In this document: positions 1-11,313 of the stretch, piece after piece | Layout: the number at the start of each line of letters is the position of its first letter | Position numbering within the stretch: position 1 is the stretch's first letter | Source of the DNA: Hysterangium stoloniferum | Taxonomy: Eukaryota > Basidiomycota > Agaricomycetes > Hysterangiales > Hysterangiaceae | Reading direction: 5' to 3' | NCBI GenBank assembly: GCA_015178975.1 | Contig: WHVD01000031.1 | Coordinates: 682,001-746,000, forward strand | Length of the DNA: 64,000 nucleotides | Notes under the pieces: model-generated | What the model was told of the DNA's origin: nothing | Database searches by the model: none | Seen by the model: only the letters and a program-made list of their open reading frames with translations | Position numbers and translations under genes: made by a program

Positions 1-705
1 AAATCTTGAGCCAAGACAAAGTTTTTTTAATGTTTTGTCAAGGGGAAAACCATGATGAAGTTTACAATTTAATTATACATAAAATCATTGAATAATTAGA
101 TATTTCAACAAAGTTTTCCTTGGTCATAAACACTATGGAAATTCAAAAAATCTGTTTGTGAAATCATGAAGAAATTGATGATTTTCCATGAGTTTCTTAG
201 AGGTTTTTCAAGGTGAGAAACCCTGAACCGATGTTTTGCAATTCAGCACGATTCACAAATATTCAAAAGGATACAGTGCGATTCAGTGCGATTCACAAAT
301 ATTTGAAAAGATACAGTGTGATTCATTACAATTCGCAAGTGTTCGGGAATATTCAATGCGATTTGCAAGTTTTCAGGAGGCTAGAGTGCGACTCTTTTAG
401 ACTTTTTGCAACTATTCTAGACTTTTTGCGACTATTCTAGACTCTTTGTGATTGTTTGCGACTGTTTGCGACTCTGATAGACTGTTTGCGACTCGTTTGG
501 ACTTTTTGAGACTCTTTTGGACTCTTTGCGACTCTTTTGGAGTTTTTGCGACTCTTTTGGACTTTTTGCGACTCTTTTGGACTTTTTGCGACTCTTTTGG
601 ACTTTTTGCAACTCTTTTAGACTCCTTGTGACTCTTATAGACTCGTTATGACTGTTATAGACTCTTTGCAACTGTTATAGACTCTTTGTGACTCATGTAG
701 ACTCT
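1..705 (+). repeat. Left inverted arm (visible part)
   Basis: The outer part is AT-rich. From about 405 inward it becomes an array of 10-20 bp units built on gactcttttggactttttg, typical of subterminal repeats that bind transposase in some DNA transposons. A related, more degenerate array in opposite sense (units like cacaaagtcgcaaagtgt) fills 800-985 and is not part of the arm. Confidence 0.8.
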
Positions 706-1600
706 TTGTGACTCATGTAGACTCTTTGCGACTTTTTGTGACTCTTCACGACTCTTTTAGACTCTTTGTGACTTTTTTAGACTCTTTGCGACTTTTTGTG
801 TCTTTGAAAAGTTGCAAAGTCGCACAAAGTCGCAAAGTGTCACATAAAGTTACAAAGTCGCACAAAGTCACAAAGTGGCACACAAAGTCACAAAGTGTCG
901 CACAAAGTCACAAAGTGTCGCACAAAGTCGCAAAGTATCGCAAAAAGTTGTGCTGCAAAAAGTCACAAAAGTGTCACAAATCATAGCACAGTGTCTTCAC
1001 ACAATAATAATCTATGTAAAAAGCCTCCAAAATTTCTATTATCCTCTTTTCTCTATGACCACAAACAATGATACACTATACACACAGCACATGGACAAAG
1101 GGAGGAAAAAAACGCATCACTATCAATTATATAGATAATGTATGTTAAGAAGAAGCCGCAGCAAACCTGATATACAGTAGGAGGTACACATCACATGTGA
1201 ATTTGAAGCTGGGAGATGATGGCATGGAACAAGAAAATAGGGCTTGGGGCAGGCAGTACCCAAGATGGCAGCAGCGGCAGGGGGCAGGCTGGGGTGATGG
1301 TGGGTAGGTACAGGTAGTTGAGTATCGATACCAGTATCATCAGGCACAGGATATAAATGAGACATTGGTTATATTAAGTAGAATATACTTTTTACTTGTA
1401 TAAATCTTGAAAGCTGGCGCAGTGCTGGCCGGGGCGGGTTGACAAGGTGGGGAGAGGTGGTGTGGGCGTGATGGTGTGATATAATATGTTGAGTAAGAAA
1501 AAGGGAATCCAACTCTAAGTCTAGCTGGAGAGGATAGCAATAGAAGTGGGGGGGGGATAACCAAAGGGAGCCGGCCAGAGGAGACGATGGCGAAGCGTGA

Positions 1601-2884
1601 TCACTCATCCATCCTATTCATATCTCCGTTTTCATCGTCTGCATACTGCTCCACAGACTGCCATGCTGCACATTTGGGGGGACAGCGCAAGCGTGGTCCC
1701 TGGGCCCGACGGGTGCTGGTGCGACTGGCACGTCGTCGACGTGTGTGGGTGATGCGAGCCAGTATACAACGTGTGGTGTGAGTCGCACACCTCCCCGCGA
1801 GAAATGGCCTGGCCCCACCCGATCTGCCCCCCGCCGCACCGCTTGAGCTGGTTGTGGTGGTGCTCGGCGAGCCCCCAGGGCCCTGCGGGAAAAATGGTGC
1901 CATCAGCGTCCCAAGCCCCAGCGTGCCGCCCCCACCCCCTCTGCCGCTGCCGCCACTACTCCCATTCCCTGCACCACTGCCGCCGCTCCCGCCGGGGCTG
2001 CCGTATCTGCTCCCGCTGTTCCCCGCGGCACCGCTACCAAGCCCAGGTGGGAAGCCCCCAAAGTCCGCACTCGAGCCGGTCTCATCGGACCAGTTCTGCG
2101 CATGGTACGGGGGTGCGCGCCGCCGTGTGCGATCGCGTGCAGCATGTCGTAGGCCCGTTCCCGTGTCCATGTCCATCACTGCCGCCGCCGCCACTGTGCG
2201 GCCCATGCCCATGTCCATGTCCATGGTCGTGCGGCCCATACCCGTGTCCCTGCAGCCCGTGGGGCTGGTGACCGCCGTGCGTGTGCCCCAGCTTGGGGAA
2301 GGCGGGGTGCCATGTCGCGGCGGGGGGGAAGTGGTCGGCAGGGTCCACGTGGACGGCGGGTCCATTCAGTGTGGGCACGGCATCGGTGTAGTGGCTGCTG
2401 CTGGAGTAGTAGGCCGTGGTGAGCCCGTAGGGGAGGCGGTAGGGTGTGCCATCGATGGGGGAGATGCTGCTGAACTTATCGGCAGGGAAGTCGTGCGGTG
2501 AGAGGGAGGTGTCGTAGGGCGAGGCATCGGTGCGGCGCTTCTTGCAGCTGTTGTTGGGGCAGGGGCGGTAGATGCGGTAGTGCTCTGCATGAGGTTTCCA
2601 GTGGGCAGGTGGGATATGTGGGATAACAATGGGGGGGTGGACTACCACGTTGGGTTTGAGCGCGCCAAGGGAGAGAGGGTGGGGGACCTGCGGCTGGGGC
2701 TGGAGAAAGCGAGTGTCACCGTCACCATTGTGGATGACAGGTGACATAAACTCCCCCCGCGGAGGCTGAGGATTCTCCCCCACATGCTCCGCGACTCTGA
2801 CTCGGATGCTGACTTTGACAACAATTCGTTAACGGGCAAGGACAAGGACAAGTTGTCCCCGGCAGGACCGGAACCCATGCTCAC
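1601..2884 (-). CDS. GC-rich passenger gene or gene fragment, unrecognised
   Basis: Between the arms lies a block with much higher GC and CpG than its surroundings. It is open on the minus strand over long stretches in two frames: one reads from about 2783 to 2082 with Pro/His-rich sequence, a short basic cluster (NNSCKKRRTD) and His-Gly repeats; another reads from 2365 to 1601 with Gly/Ser-rich low-complexity sequence and an acidic end (EQYADDENGD). The change of frame suggests introns or a frameshift; I could not fix the splice sites. No family was recognised; a transcription-factor-like low-complexity protein is possible but unsupported. The composition contrast and the position between transposon arms suggest capture of a host gene segment. 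Confidence 0.45.
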
Positions 2885-2995
2885 CTCGCCTCTCGCTGCA
2901 CGGTATTATTTCCACACTAGCTTGAAGGGAAAGACAACATGGACATCTTGAGCCCAAGTTCAGGACCTGCCACTGTACCCGCCCCCACGCCCAAA

Positions 2996-4020
2996 AAGTC
3001 ACAAAGAGTCTACATGAGTCACAAAGAGTCTATAACAGTTGCAAAGAGTCTATAACGGTTGTAATGAGTCTATAAGAGTCGCAAAAAGTCCAAAAGAGTC
3101 GCAAAGAGTCCAAAAGAGTCTCAAAAAGTCCAAAAGAGTCGCAAACAGTCTATCAGAGTCACAAACAGTCGCAAACAATCACAAAGAGTCTAGAATAGTC
3201 GCAAAAAGTCTAGAATAGTTGCAAAAAGTCTAAAAGAGTCGCACTCTAGCCTCCTGAAAACTTGCAAATCGCATTGAATATTCCCGAACACTTGCGAATT
3301 GTAATGAATCACACTGTATCTTTTCAAATATTTGTGAATCGCACTGAATCGCACTGTATCCTTTTGAATATTTGTGAATCGTGCTGAATTGCAAAACATC
3401 GGTTCAGGGTTTCTCACCTTGAAAAACCTCTAAGAAACTCATGGAAAATCATCAATTTCTTCATGATTTCACAAACAGATTTTTTGAATTTCCATAGTGT
3501 TTATGACCAAGGAAAATTTTGTTGAAATATCTAATTATTCAATGATTTTATGTATAATTAAATTGTAAACTTCATCATGGTTTTCCCCTTGACAAAACAT
3601 TAAAAAAACTTTGTCTTGGCTCAAGATTTTTTCAGGCAGAGAACCATAGTTTTCACTGAATTCCCTCAGAGGCAAAATTAAGTAGAAATATGTGGTTTTC
3701 AATTGATTTCTCTAGGCACATTATTACAGTTTTCATAGGATTTTGTTAGGTGGAAAAATCCTAACAAAATACAGGGTTTTCTAAAGGTTTTCTTATTCAG
3801 AAAATCCATAAAGAATAGGCTATTTCCAACAATATTTCCTCATAATTTCCTGATGCAAATTTTTAGAATTTTCAGATCCAATTTTTGGCCTCAGAAAAAC
3901 CTACTAAAACTCCGAATTTTCAAAGAGTTTTTCAATTCACAAAACACTTAGAAAATTTGGCCAAATAACAAGATTTTCTGAAGGTTTTCCAACTCCAAAA
4001 ATCTTGGGATGCCTCCAGTG
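2996..4020 (-). repeat. Right inverted arm of the CACTG element
   Basis: Reverse complement of the left arm for its first 634 bp, then about 390 bp whose partner would lie before the window. It contains the same subterminal motif array (2996-3240) and ends in CAGTG at 4020. The outer 200 bp match 53024-53222 in inverted orientation at roughly 80 percent by eye. Confidence 0.8.
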
Positions 4021-4330
4021 AATGTGCACTATTTCATTAGTTCGAAGTGCTGTGTATACTTGTGGGTGCACTCAGCACCAAATAGAGAGACACACTTTTT
4101 ACCCAGAAACCACCACTCGTAAGACACTAAACTAGGTCTACTACGAGCAGTGATTAGGGTAACGTGCCAGCTACTACATAAGTAGCATTATCTGAACTAT
4201 CTGAGCTAACTAACATCTCAGGCTTTGAACTCGTCATCTAGCTCTCTCTCTCTCTCACTCTCTCTAATATCTCACTGCAATAGTCGATATTCTTTGTATA
4301 CAGAGCGGTCTGAATACATGACTCTTTACA
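4021..4330 (-). repeat. LTR fragment, family 1
   Basis: Read on the minus strand it begins TGTAAAGAGTC and carries the hallmarks of the commonest LTR family here: TATACAAAGAAT near the start and a conserved stretch GCACCCACAAGTATACA. The distal part is missing because the CACTG element abuts it at 4020. A pure CT run (4241-4264) sits inside. Orientation convention used throughout: the strand on which the LTR begins TGTRAAGAGT. Confidence 0.7.
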
Positions 4331-4379
4331 CTTAGGAACCCTTGCTATGCTGCAGGGTGGTTGCTTTGTGACCGGCCCC

Positions 4380-4440
4380 ACAACTTCGCTGTGGGCTCCA
4401 GCTTGTTGGGGGGCTTCACCCCCCAAACCCCCCCACATCA
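4380..4440. other. Two adjacent strong hairpins
   Basis: GCCCCACAACTTCGCTGTGGGC folds as a stem with a short loop, followed by GGGGGGCTTCACCCCCC and a C-run. Such G/C-rich hairpins often lie near ends of fungal Helitrons and small nonautonomous elements; no matching terminus was found. Confidence 0.4.
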
Positions 4441-4464
4441 ACAACTTTTAAGTATTTCTGAGAC

Positions 4465-5340
4465 TCATTGTTTGAATGGAAAGTGTTCAGAAAACAGAAA
4501 GTGTTTGGGGAATGGAAAGTGTTTGGGGAATGGAAAGTGTTTGGGGAATGGAAAGTGTTTGTAGAATGGAAAGTGTTTGTAGAATGGAAAGTGTTTGGGG
4601 AACAGAAGGTGTTCAGACAACAGAAACTGTTCAGAGGACAGAAAACATGGAAACCATGTAAAGAATGGAAAGTGTTTAGGGAACAAAAATTGTGGAAACT
4701 GTGTAAAGAATGGAAACTGTGTAAAGAACAGAAACTGTGTAAAGAACAGAAACTGTGTAAAGAACAGAAACTGTGTAAAGAACAGAAACTGTGTAAAGAA
4801 CAGAAACTGTGTAAAGAACAGAAACTGTGTAAAGAACAGAAACTGTGTAAAGAACAGAAACTGTGTAAAGAACAGAAACTGTGTAAAGAACAGAAACTGT
4901 GTAAAGAACAGAAACTGTGTAAAGAACAGAAACTGTGTAAAGAATGGAAACTGTTTAGAGAATGGAAATAACAGTTACAAAAGGAATAATGGTTACAAAA
5001 GGAACAATGGTTACAAATGGAACAATGGTTACAAATGGAACAATGGTTACAAATGGAACAATGGTTACAAATGGAACAATGGTTACAAATGGAACAATGG
5101 TTACAAATGGAACAATGGTTACAAATGGAACAATGGTTACAAATGGAACAATGGTTACAAATGGAACAATGGTTACAAAGGAAACAATGATTACAAAGTA
5201 AGGGATGGTTACAAAGTAAACAACACTTATAAAAGAACAAACAGTTACAAAGGGAACAATGTATAAAAGGATGAATCATTACAAAAGGAAAAATGGTTAC
5301 CAAAGGAAGAGTGGTTCCAATGGTTGAATTGACAGTCAAC
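4465..5340. repeat. Compound satellite of 18-bp units, three successive monomer types
   Basis: Three arrays follow each other with the same 18-bp period but different monomers: gtgtttggggaatggaaa (about 4485-4610), aactgtgtaaagaacaga (about 4700-4950) and ggttacaaatggaacaat (about 4975-5190). Because 18 is a multiple of three, long ORFs run through on both strands; they encode only six-residue repeats and are not considered genes. Confidence 0.9.
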
Positions 5341-5349
5341 TAATTAATG

Positions 5350-5520
5350 TGGTCAGGTGATTTATTTATTTTGATTTACTTATTTCATTTTGATTCATGT
5401 ATTTTATTTTGATTTATTGTATTTTATTCTAATTTATTGAATTTCACTTTAATTTACTGCATTTTATTTTAGTTTATTGCATTGTATTTTTATTTAATGG
5501 ATTTTATTTTTATTTAAGGA
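5350..5520. repeat. T-rich degenerate tandem repeat, about 20-bp unit
   Basis: Units resemble atttattgtattttattttg, repeated about eight times with substitutions. It separates the 18-bp satellite from the following minisatellite. Confidence 0.7.
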
Positions 5521-5529
5521 TTGCTGTGA

Positions 5530-6790
5530 TCACAAAGAGAGAAGGAAAGGGGACACACACCTCCAGGAGGACAGACAGGAGGCCAATCAGATGGGGAGGA
5601 AGAGAGAAGGAAACGGCACAGGCACCCTGGAGGAAAGAGAGATAGGGCTGATCAGAGCAGGATTGAGGAAGAAGGAAAGGGTACACGCACCACCTGGAGG
5701 AAAGAGAGAGAAGGCTGATCAGAGCAGGATAGAGAGAGAAAGAAATGGTACATGCACCATCTGGAGGAAAGAGAGAGGGGCCTGATCAGAGTAAGATGGA
5801 GAGTGAAGGAAATGGTACACACACTGGCTGGAGGAAAGAGAGGAGGCCGATCATAGCAGGCCATAGAGAGAAGGATGCACCGAGGAAAGAGGAGGCGAAT
5901 CAGAGGAGGACAAAGGTGAAGGAAATGATATACACACTCGCTGGAGGAAAGAAAGAGGAGGCTGATCAGAGGAGGACAGAGGAAGAAGGAAATGGAACAC
6001 ACACTGGCTGAAGGAAAGAAAGGGGGGGGGCCAATCAGCGATCAGAGGAGGATGGAGGAAGAAGGATATGGTAGATGCACCAGCTGAAGGAAAGAGAGAG
6101 GAGGCCAGTCAGAGAAAGACAGAAAGAGAAGGAAACTGTACATGCACCAGCTGGAGGAAAGAGAGAGGGCTGGTCAGAGGAGGAGAGAGGAAGAGGGAAA
6201 CAGTACACACACATGCTGGAGGAAAGAGAGAGGAGGCCAGTCTGAGGAGGATGGAGAAAGAAGGAAAGGGAATGCACACTGGCTGGAGGAAAGAGAGGGG
6301 GTCAATCAGAGGAGGACAGAGAGAGGGGGAAAAGGAACATGCACCAGCTGGAGGAAAGAGGAGACTGATCAGAGGAGGATAGAGAGTGGGAAATGGAACA
6401 TGCACCGGCTGGAGGAAAGAGAGGGGGCCAATCAGAAGGGGACAGAGAGAGAGGGAAAGGGAAGACACACCAGCTGGGGGAAAGAGAGGAGGCCAATCAG
6501 AGAAGGAAAGGGAACATGCACTGGCTGGAGGTAAGAGAGGTGGCTGATCAGAGGAGGATAGAGAAGGAAAGGGAACACATACTGGCTGGAGGAAAGAGAG
6601 GAGGACACTCAGAGGAGGATGAATAGAGAAGGAAAGAGGACACATACCATCTGGGGGAAAGACAGAGGGGGGCAAAGAGAGAAGGAAAGGGGACACACAC
6701 ATCCCTGGAGGAAAGAGAGGAAGATGATCAGAGGAGGCTGAAGAGAGAAGGAAAGGGGACACGCACCAACTGGAGGGGGATCAGAGCAGG
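5530..6790. repeat. Purine-rich minisatellite, about 66-bp unit
   Basis: About nineteen imperfect copies, each carrying ctggaggaaagagagagg, then a gccaatcagaggagg core and ending near acatgcaccag. Units vary by substitution and small indels, so this array is older than the neighbouring 21-bp array. The strand asymmetry (almost only purines on the plus strand) is strong. ORFs through it are coincidental. Confidence 0.85.
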
Positions 6791-6904
6791 GTGTGCGCCC
6801 AATCGGGCACAAATGGGCACAGCACATTGTGAACAGGTGTGGCATGTGCATGCATTAGCAAACAGAACACGCTTTGCCGGTTTGTGCCCCAGTGGGTGGG
6901 CAGG

Positions 6905-7345
6905 CATGTGTCTGTGGATGGGAGTGGGTGTGCTGTGGATGGGAGTGGGTGTGCTGTGGATGGGAGTGGGTGTGCTGTGGATGGGAGTGGGTGTGCTGTG
7001 GATGGGAGTGGGTGTGCTGTGGATGGGAGTGGGTGTGCTGTGGATGGGAGTGGGTGTGCTGTGGATGGGAGTGGGTGTGCTGTGGATGGGAGTGGGTGTG
7101 CTGTGGATGGGAGTGGGTGTGCTGTGGATGGGAGTGGGTGTGCTGTGGATGGGAGTGGGTGCATTGGGAGTGGGTGTGTCGTGGATGGATGCATCATGGA
7201 TGGGTGTGTTGTGGATGGGTATGCGGTGGATGGGTGCATTGTGGATGGGTACACAGTGGATGGGTGCATTGTGGATGGGTACACAGTGGATGGGTGCATT
7301 GTGGATGGGTACACAGTGGATAGGTGTGCAGTGGATGGGAGCAGG
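6905..7345. repeat. 21-bp tandem repeat grading into 15/30-bp units
   Basis: About twelve nearly perfect copies of tgtggatgggagtgggtgtgc up to 7165, followed by related gtggatgggtgcatt and gtggatgggtacaca units in alternating order to 7345. Near-perfect identity suggests recent expansion. G-rich on the plus strand. The next 150 bp still show degenerate repeats around aaaatgctcctgc. Confidence 0.9.
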
Positions 7346-8044
7346 TGGATGGGTGTGTGGTTGAAAATGCCACACATATATAAAATAATTCCATGCATGT
7401 ATAGAATGCTTCTGCACATGCATAACATAATTCCACACAGGTGAAAATGCTCCTGCAGTGTGCCAAATACTCCTGCGATTGCATAATTGCTTCAACAGTG
7501 GACGAAATGCCTCCGTGCTGACACATACAGGTTTTGCCTCCATGCTTATGTCAGCTAGGTGCCATGATGGGCTTGGGTACCTGGCAGTGCCCAAGCTGCC
7601 AAAAAAGGAAAATGGGACCCACCACCCACCGTACAACTTTACTTTATATGATAGACCTAACCAACCACCAAATTGTTGGAATAATAGCATCGACCATTTA
7701 GAAGACAGGGGGAGAATGCCAACTTGGCAATGCATTGCCAAAGTAGTATATATAGTTAACGATAAGTTTTCACCACCTTAGTTGCTTACCTAATGGTCCC
7801 AAATAAGGCATAAGTAGTGACACTATAATTATCACAATATACCTAACTAATCTACATGTAGTCATATGTATATTATAGGTAGTTAGCTTAGTTGCTCACC
7901 TAATGGTCCCAACTAAGGCTCATATATTATAGTTTTTACCCCGTTTATTTCTACACAAATTTCAGGTCTATATCTACAGTGGTTCTTGAGTTATTCAAGG
8001 ATCTTTGCACAACTAAAAATCATTGGAAGGGTTTTGTCCCTCAC
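7346..8044. other. AT-rich spacer without recognised gene
   Basis: No coding sequence recognised. It holds a direct duplication of about 30 bp around gcttacctaatggtccca (7782 and 7895) and degenerate continuations of the satellite at its left edge. Confidence 0.5.
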
Positions 8045-8646
8045 TGTATATTTCAACTATTATTTCTATTTCTCTCTATTTTATTATATGCATATACATA
8101 TTAGTTCAATGATCTATGTGCTCCTGTGGGTACAGAGACTCTTGTGGGTGCATGCATACTAGACTTATGTACTTTAGTGCCCATAATTAGAACTCAGACA
8201 CTTTTTACCTTGTAATCTCAACTTGTCCAGACACCCATTCAGTGTCCTGCAAGTTGTGATTGGGGTATCATCTCAACCATCACAGACAGACTTTAGCCAT
8301 CAGAACAATCATCATTCCAAACTACATTAGTTGAAACTTGAGCCGCTATCACAATCTGCATGGACTACATCTGCACTACTCTGCTCTTATTTGACTCCTT
8401 AGTACTTTCTCAATTGTTAGAATAGCCACCACAAATTGTGCTGTAAGACCAATTCTTTTACAGTCATCTTAGCAATATATTTGACACCCAAGACAACTAA
8501 CTCTTCTAGTTGTATTGAACTTAGACAGTCAATATGTACTTCAACCTGTATTGTACTCAATAGTCAATATATTGTCATGTCATACCTAGACAGTTGATAT
8601 TCTTCATACATATATAGAATAGTTAGAACTTCCACAACTCTTCACA
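8045..8646 (-). repeat. LTR, family 1, abutting truncated gypsy element
   Basis: Minus-strand start TGTGAAGAGTTGTGG at 8646. It aligns over most of its length with the LTR at 49151-51388, including the tract ctctctattttattata and the motif agttgtgattggggtatc. Its left limit diverges near 8045. The five bases after it (GCCAC) do not recur at the left limit, so it is truncated or recombined, not a clean solo LTR. It cuts the gypsy RNase H. Confidence 0.75.
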
Positions 8647-9254
8647 GCCACTGAGGTGGCTGGGTCAAAAATGGATAATCATATTGAAGGCTGATAGGTA
8701 TTCAGACCAACAGGCTTGCTGGCAGGTCAAATGTTTCATGGTCAAAAAATATTCCAGGTTCTTGTGATCTGTTACAACATCAATCGGTATTCCCAAGCCC
8801 TCCAAATAGTGTTGCCATGATTTGAAAGCTGCAAAAATTGCTAGGAGTTCCTTGTCATGGACATCATAATTGAGCTCTGGTCAAGTGAAGGTCCAGGGCA
8901 GAAAAGCCATGGGTGGACCTCTCTGTCAGAGTCCTATATAGACAGAATGACTCCAAGTGCATAGTCTGAGCCATCCATCTCAACAATGAGCAGAATGTCC
9001 AGTTTCCAATGTGAAAGGATTGGAGCTGAAGAAAAAGAACCTTTTAAAAGATTGAAAGCTTTTCAACACTTATCATCAAAAGTCCATGGGGCACCCTTGC
9101 ATGTAAGACAAGTAAGGAGAACTGTGATGTTGGAATATCCATAGATAAACCATTGGTAAAAATTGGCAAAGCCAAGGAAAGATTGTATATCTTTGATTTT
9201 TCTGGGTTCTGGCCAATCTTTGATGACTTGTACTTTGGCTTCATCTATGCAGAG

Positions 9255-9900
9255 TCAGTCAGGTCCCATTATGAACCCTAGATATTCCATGGAGTCTGGG
9301 TCAAAAGTATATTGTTTACCATTTGCAAATAGACCATGTTGTTTGAGTCTTTGGAGAACTTTGCAGACTTGTTTATCATGTACTGCAGGGTCCTCAGAGT
9401 AGATAAAAATGTCATCCAAGTAAACAATGATGCATACATCAAGCATGTCAGAGAAAATATCATTGATAAAATGTTGAAAAATAGATGGAGTATTGGTGAG
9501 CCCAAAGGGAATCACCAACCACTCAAAAGCCCATAACAGGTTCTGAAAGTGGTTTTCCACTCATCTCCCATGGAGATCCAGACCAAGTGGTAGGCATGTT
9601 TAAGGTCTATCTTGGTATAAATCTTGGCATTCCATGGAGCATCAAGCAGGTCAGATATAAGTGGGAGTGGATACTTATCCTTTCATGTAACAGCATTGAG
9701 TCCTCTGAAATCAACACATAGTCATCAAAGGGATCCATCCTTTTTCTTAACAAACAGAACAGGTGCTCCAAAAGGAGACTTTGAAGGTCTGATAACACCT
9801 ATGGACAAATGTTTGTCCAGGAAATCCTGGATTGCAGAAGGTTCCATGGAGGACAGTGGGTAGATATGTCCAAGGGGTGGCTGGGTGCTGTAAAGAGTCG
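9255..9900 (-). pseudogene. Gypsy reverse transcriptase core
   Basis: The longest open piece (9255-9560) covers RT motifs 4-6, with VYLDDIFIYS holding the two catalytic aspartates and YLGFIM at the end. Upstream, through a frameshift, come [21 protein letters not shown] and a KKKDG motif, i.e. RT motifs 1-2. It copied genomic RNA into DNA in the virus-like particle; now disrupted. Confidence 0.8.
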
Positions 9901-10504
9901 CTGGATTCTGACCACTCTATATACGAAGAATATTGACTATTCAAGTACGATAACAAGTATCGACTATTTAGTACAATATTAGAGATCACTAGACTAACAG
10001 TACTAGTAAGGGAGTACAATACGTGTCACTAGAGCAACCATATAGTTGCTTGTGACGGCTACTGAAGAGAATAAGGGAGTTGACCATTCCGGTGCAACTC
10101 ACAGTTGTGAGAAGGGAAGATAACTAATAAAGGTATTAGTTATCTAAGGAAGAGTATGAGTAGTGCAAGTCGATAGAGGTATAGACGAGTGCAATAATGT
10201 GAGTGACGGACTTGACCTTCACAGTTCAAGTCCTGAAGCTAACTGTGAGTTGTATAATGCTACCTGCTTGGTAGCTGAGATGTCACCCTTGACACCTTTT
10301 GCTGTTCAATGTTCTGAGTTGTTACGAGGTGGTGTTGGTTGGGTAAAAAAGTGTCTGTCTCTTTGGCACCGAGCATGCCCACATAAGTATACACAGGGCT
10401 TCAAACTAAATAAATAGGGCTATACTCGAAGAATATAAAGAAATAGGAACATAGAGATAAAATATAGAAAATAGTCCAACCATAATATGTGCATATCCTT
10501 CACA
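9889..10504 (+). repeat. Solo LTR, family 1, target duplication GGTGC
   Basis: Starts TGTAAAGAGTCG and ends CCTTCACA, flanked on both sides by GGTGC (9884-9888 and 10505-10509). Removing it joins the minus-strand reading DLEEGT to [12 protein letters not shown], the normal sequence between protease and RT of this family, so the insertion is certain. It contains the family hallmark cacaagtataca in inverted orientation to the copy at 4021-4330. Confidence 0.93.
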
Positions 10505-10646
10505 GGTGCCTTCTTCAAGGTCAATTTTTTGAGTCATACTCCCTGTGGGGTGGAAGCCAGCCAGCTTTATGCTTACTAAAAACATCTGCAAAATCATGGT
10601 ATTTCTCAGGGATGCCTTCTACATAGGTCTGTGATTTGCTCAGATG

Positions 10647-11313
10647 TGTTAATAAACAGAAAACTGACTAGTGTCGGTGAACTGATGGGGACTGAATGGA
10701 GGGACTTGGCTTCAGCTTATATGCTGTGCCCTTGCAAGTTACCATCGGGTGTCCTTAAATTTTGGGTGGGAGAGAAACTATTTCTGTAAAATAATCCTCT
10801 TGGTAAGTCACTGATTGGAAGCCAAAGGATCAGGAGGGTTGGGTCAAAGGGTCAGAAACTGAGAGTCGGAGACTGAGGTTGAGTGAGTGCAAGCAGAGGT
10901 GGAGAGTGGGATGTTTAGAGTGAGACTATGAGACTTATTTAGGAGTGTTTTGAGTCAATATTCTTATTATCCTAATACGATGATACATGAGCGGCATATA
11001 TACAGAAAACTGGCACTTATCCAAATGAAAACAGAACAAAGGAAAGTACTAATGGAGAAGATGGAACTACATATATGTAGAGTGACATGAAGATGGAGAC
11101 CGATAGATGGAAAATTACAAATCTGGATGTAGACTACTATGGGGGTGGAAAAGGTGTAGACTGGTTGTAAAGAAAGGGCAGATGGAAATACCAATTGGGA
11201 ACAATGAAAGTGCTAAAAGGGGCTAGTCAGGTTACCGTCAGTTTGTGAGCAGTTGGAGTTTTGCATGAAGTCTGATTGAGGCCAATGGTGTGCCAAGTCC
11301 ATGGATCATAACA
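10647..11313 (+). repeat. Solo LTR, family 2, target duplication AGATG
   Basis: Starts TGTTAATAAACAG and ends TCATAACA; AGATG lies at 10642-10646 and 11314-11318. Early in it is the module GGACTTGGCTTCAGCTTAT shared by several LTRs here. It splits the gypsy protease-RT linker; removal joins HFSTAA to SEQITDL, matching the related element (HFATPVAEPVADL). Confidence 0.92.

Larger units (their letters stand above)
1..4020. mobile_element. Long-TIR DNA transposon (CACTG...CAGTG ends) with gene passenger, left end outside window
   Basis: Positions 1 to about 705 are the reverse complement of about 2996-3629, almost without change; a 75-codon stretch inside is identical in both arms, and I noted one G/A difference plus a small indel near the inner edge. 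The right arm continues to 4020, where it ends GCCTCCAGTG, so each arm should be about 1.0 kb and roughly 390 bp of the left arm lies before the window. The end is set by two facts: an LTR of another family is cut off exactly there, and a diverged copy near 53 kb starts with the same CACTGGAGGC. CACTG ends and arrays of short subterminal motifs recall the CACTA (EnSpm) superfamily, but no transposase is present, so the class is inferred. High arm identity suggests recent insertion. Confidence 0.75.

Noticed and set aside
1771..2501. Plus-strand proline/cysteine-rich frames in the GC-rich passenger
   Set aside because: Low-complexity shadows of the minus-strand reading; the minus strand has better residue variety, though certainty is limited.
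4416..5339. Long open reading frames on both strands (up to about 300 codons)
   Set aside because: They arise because the satellite unit is 18 bp; the products are pure six-residue repeats with no other gene signals.
5530..7345. CRISPR-like regular repeats
   Set aside because: There are no unique spacers; units are contiguous minisatellite copies in a eukaryotic genome.
6728..7741. A 330-codon minus-strand frame and several overlapping frames
   Set aside because: They run through the 21-bp G-rich repeat; low complexity on all frames.
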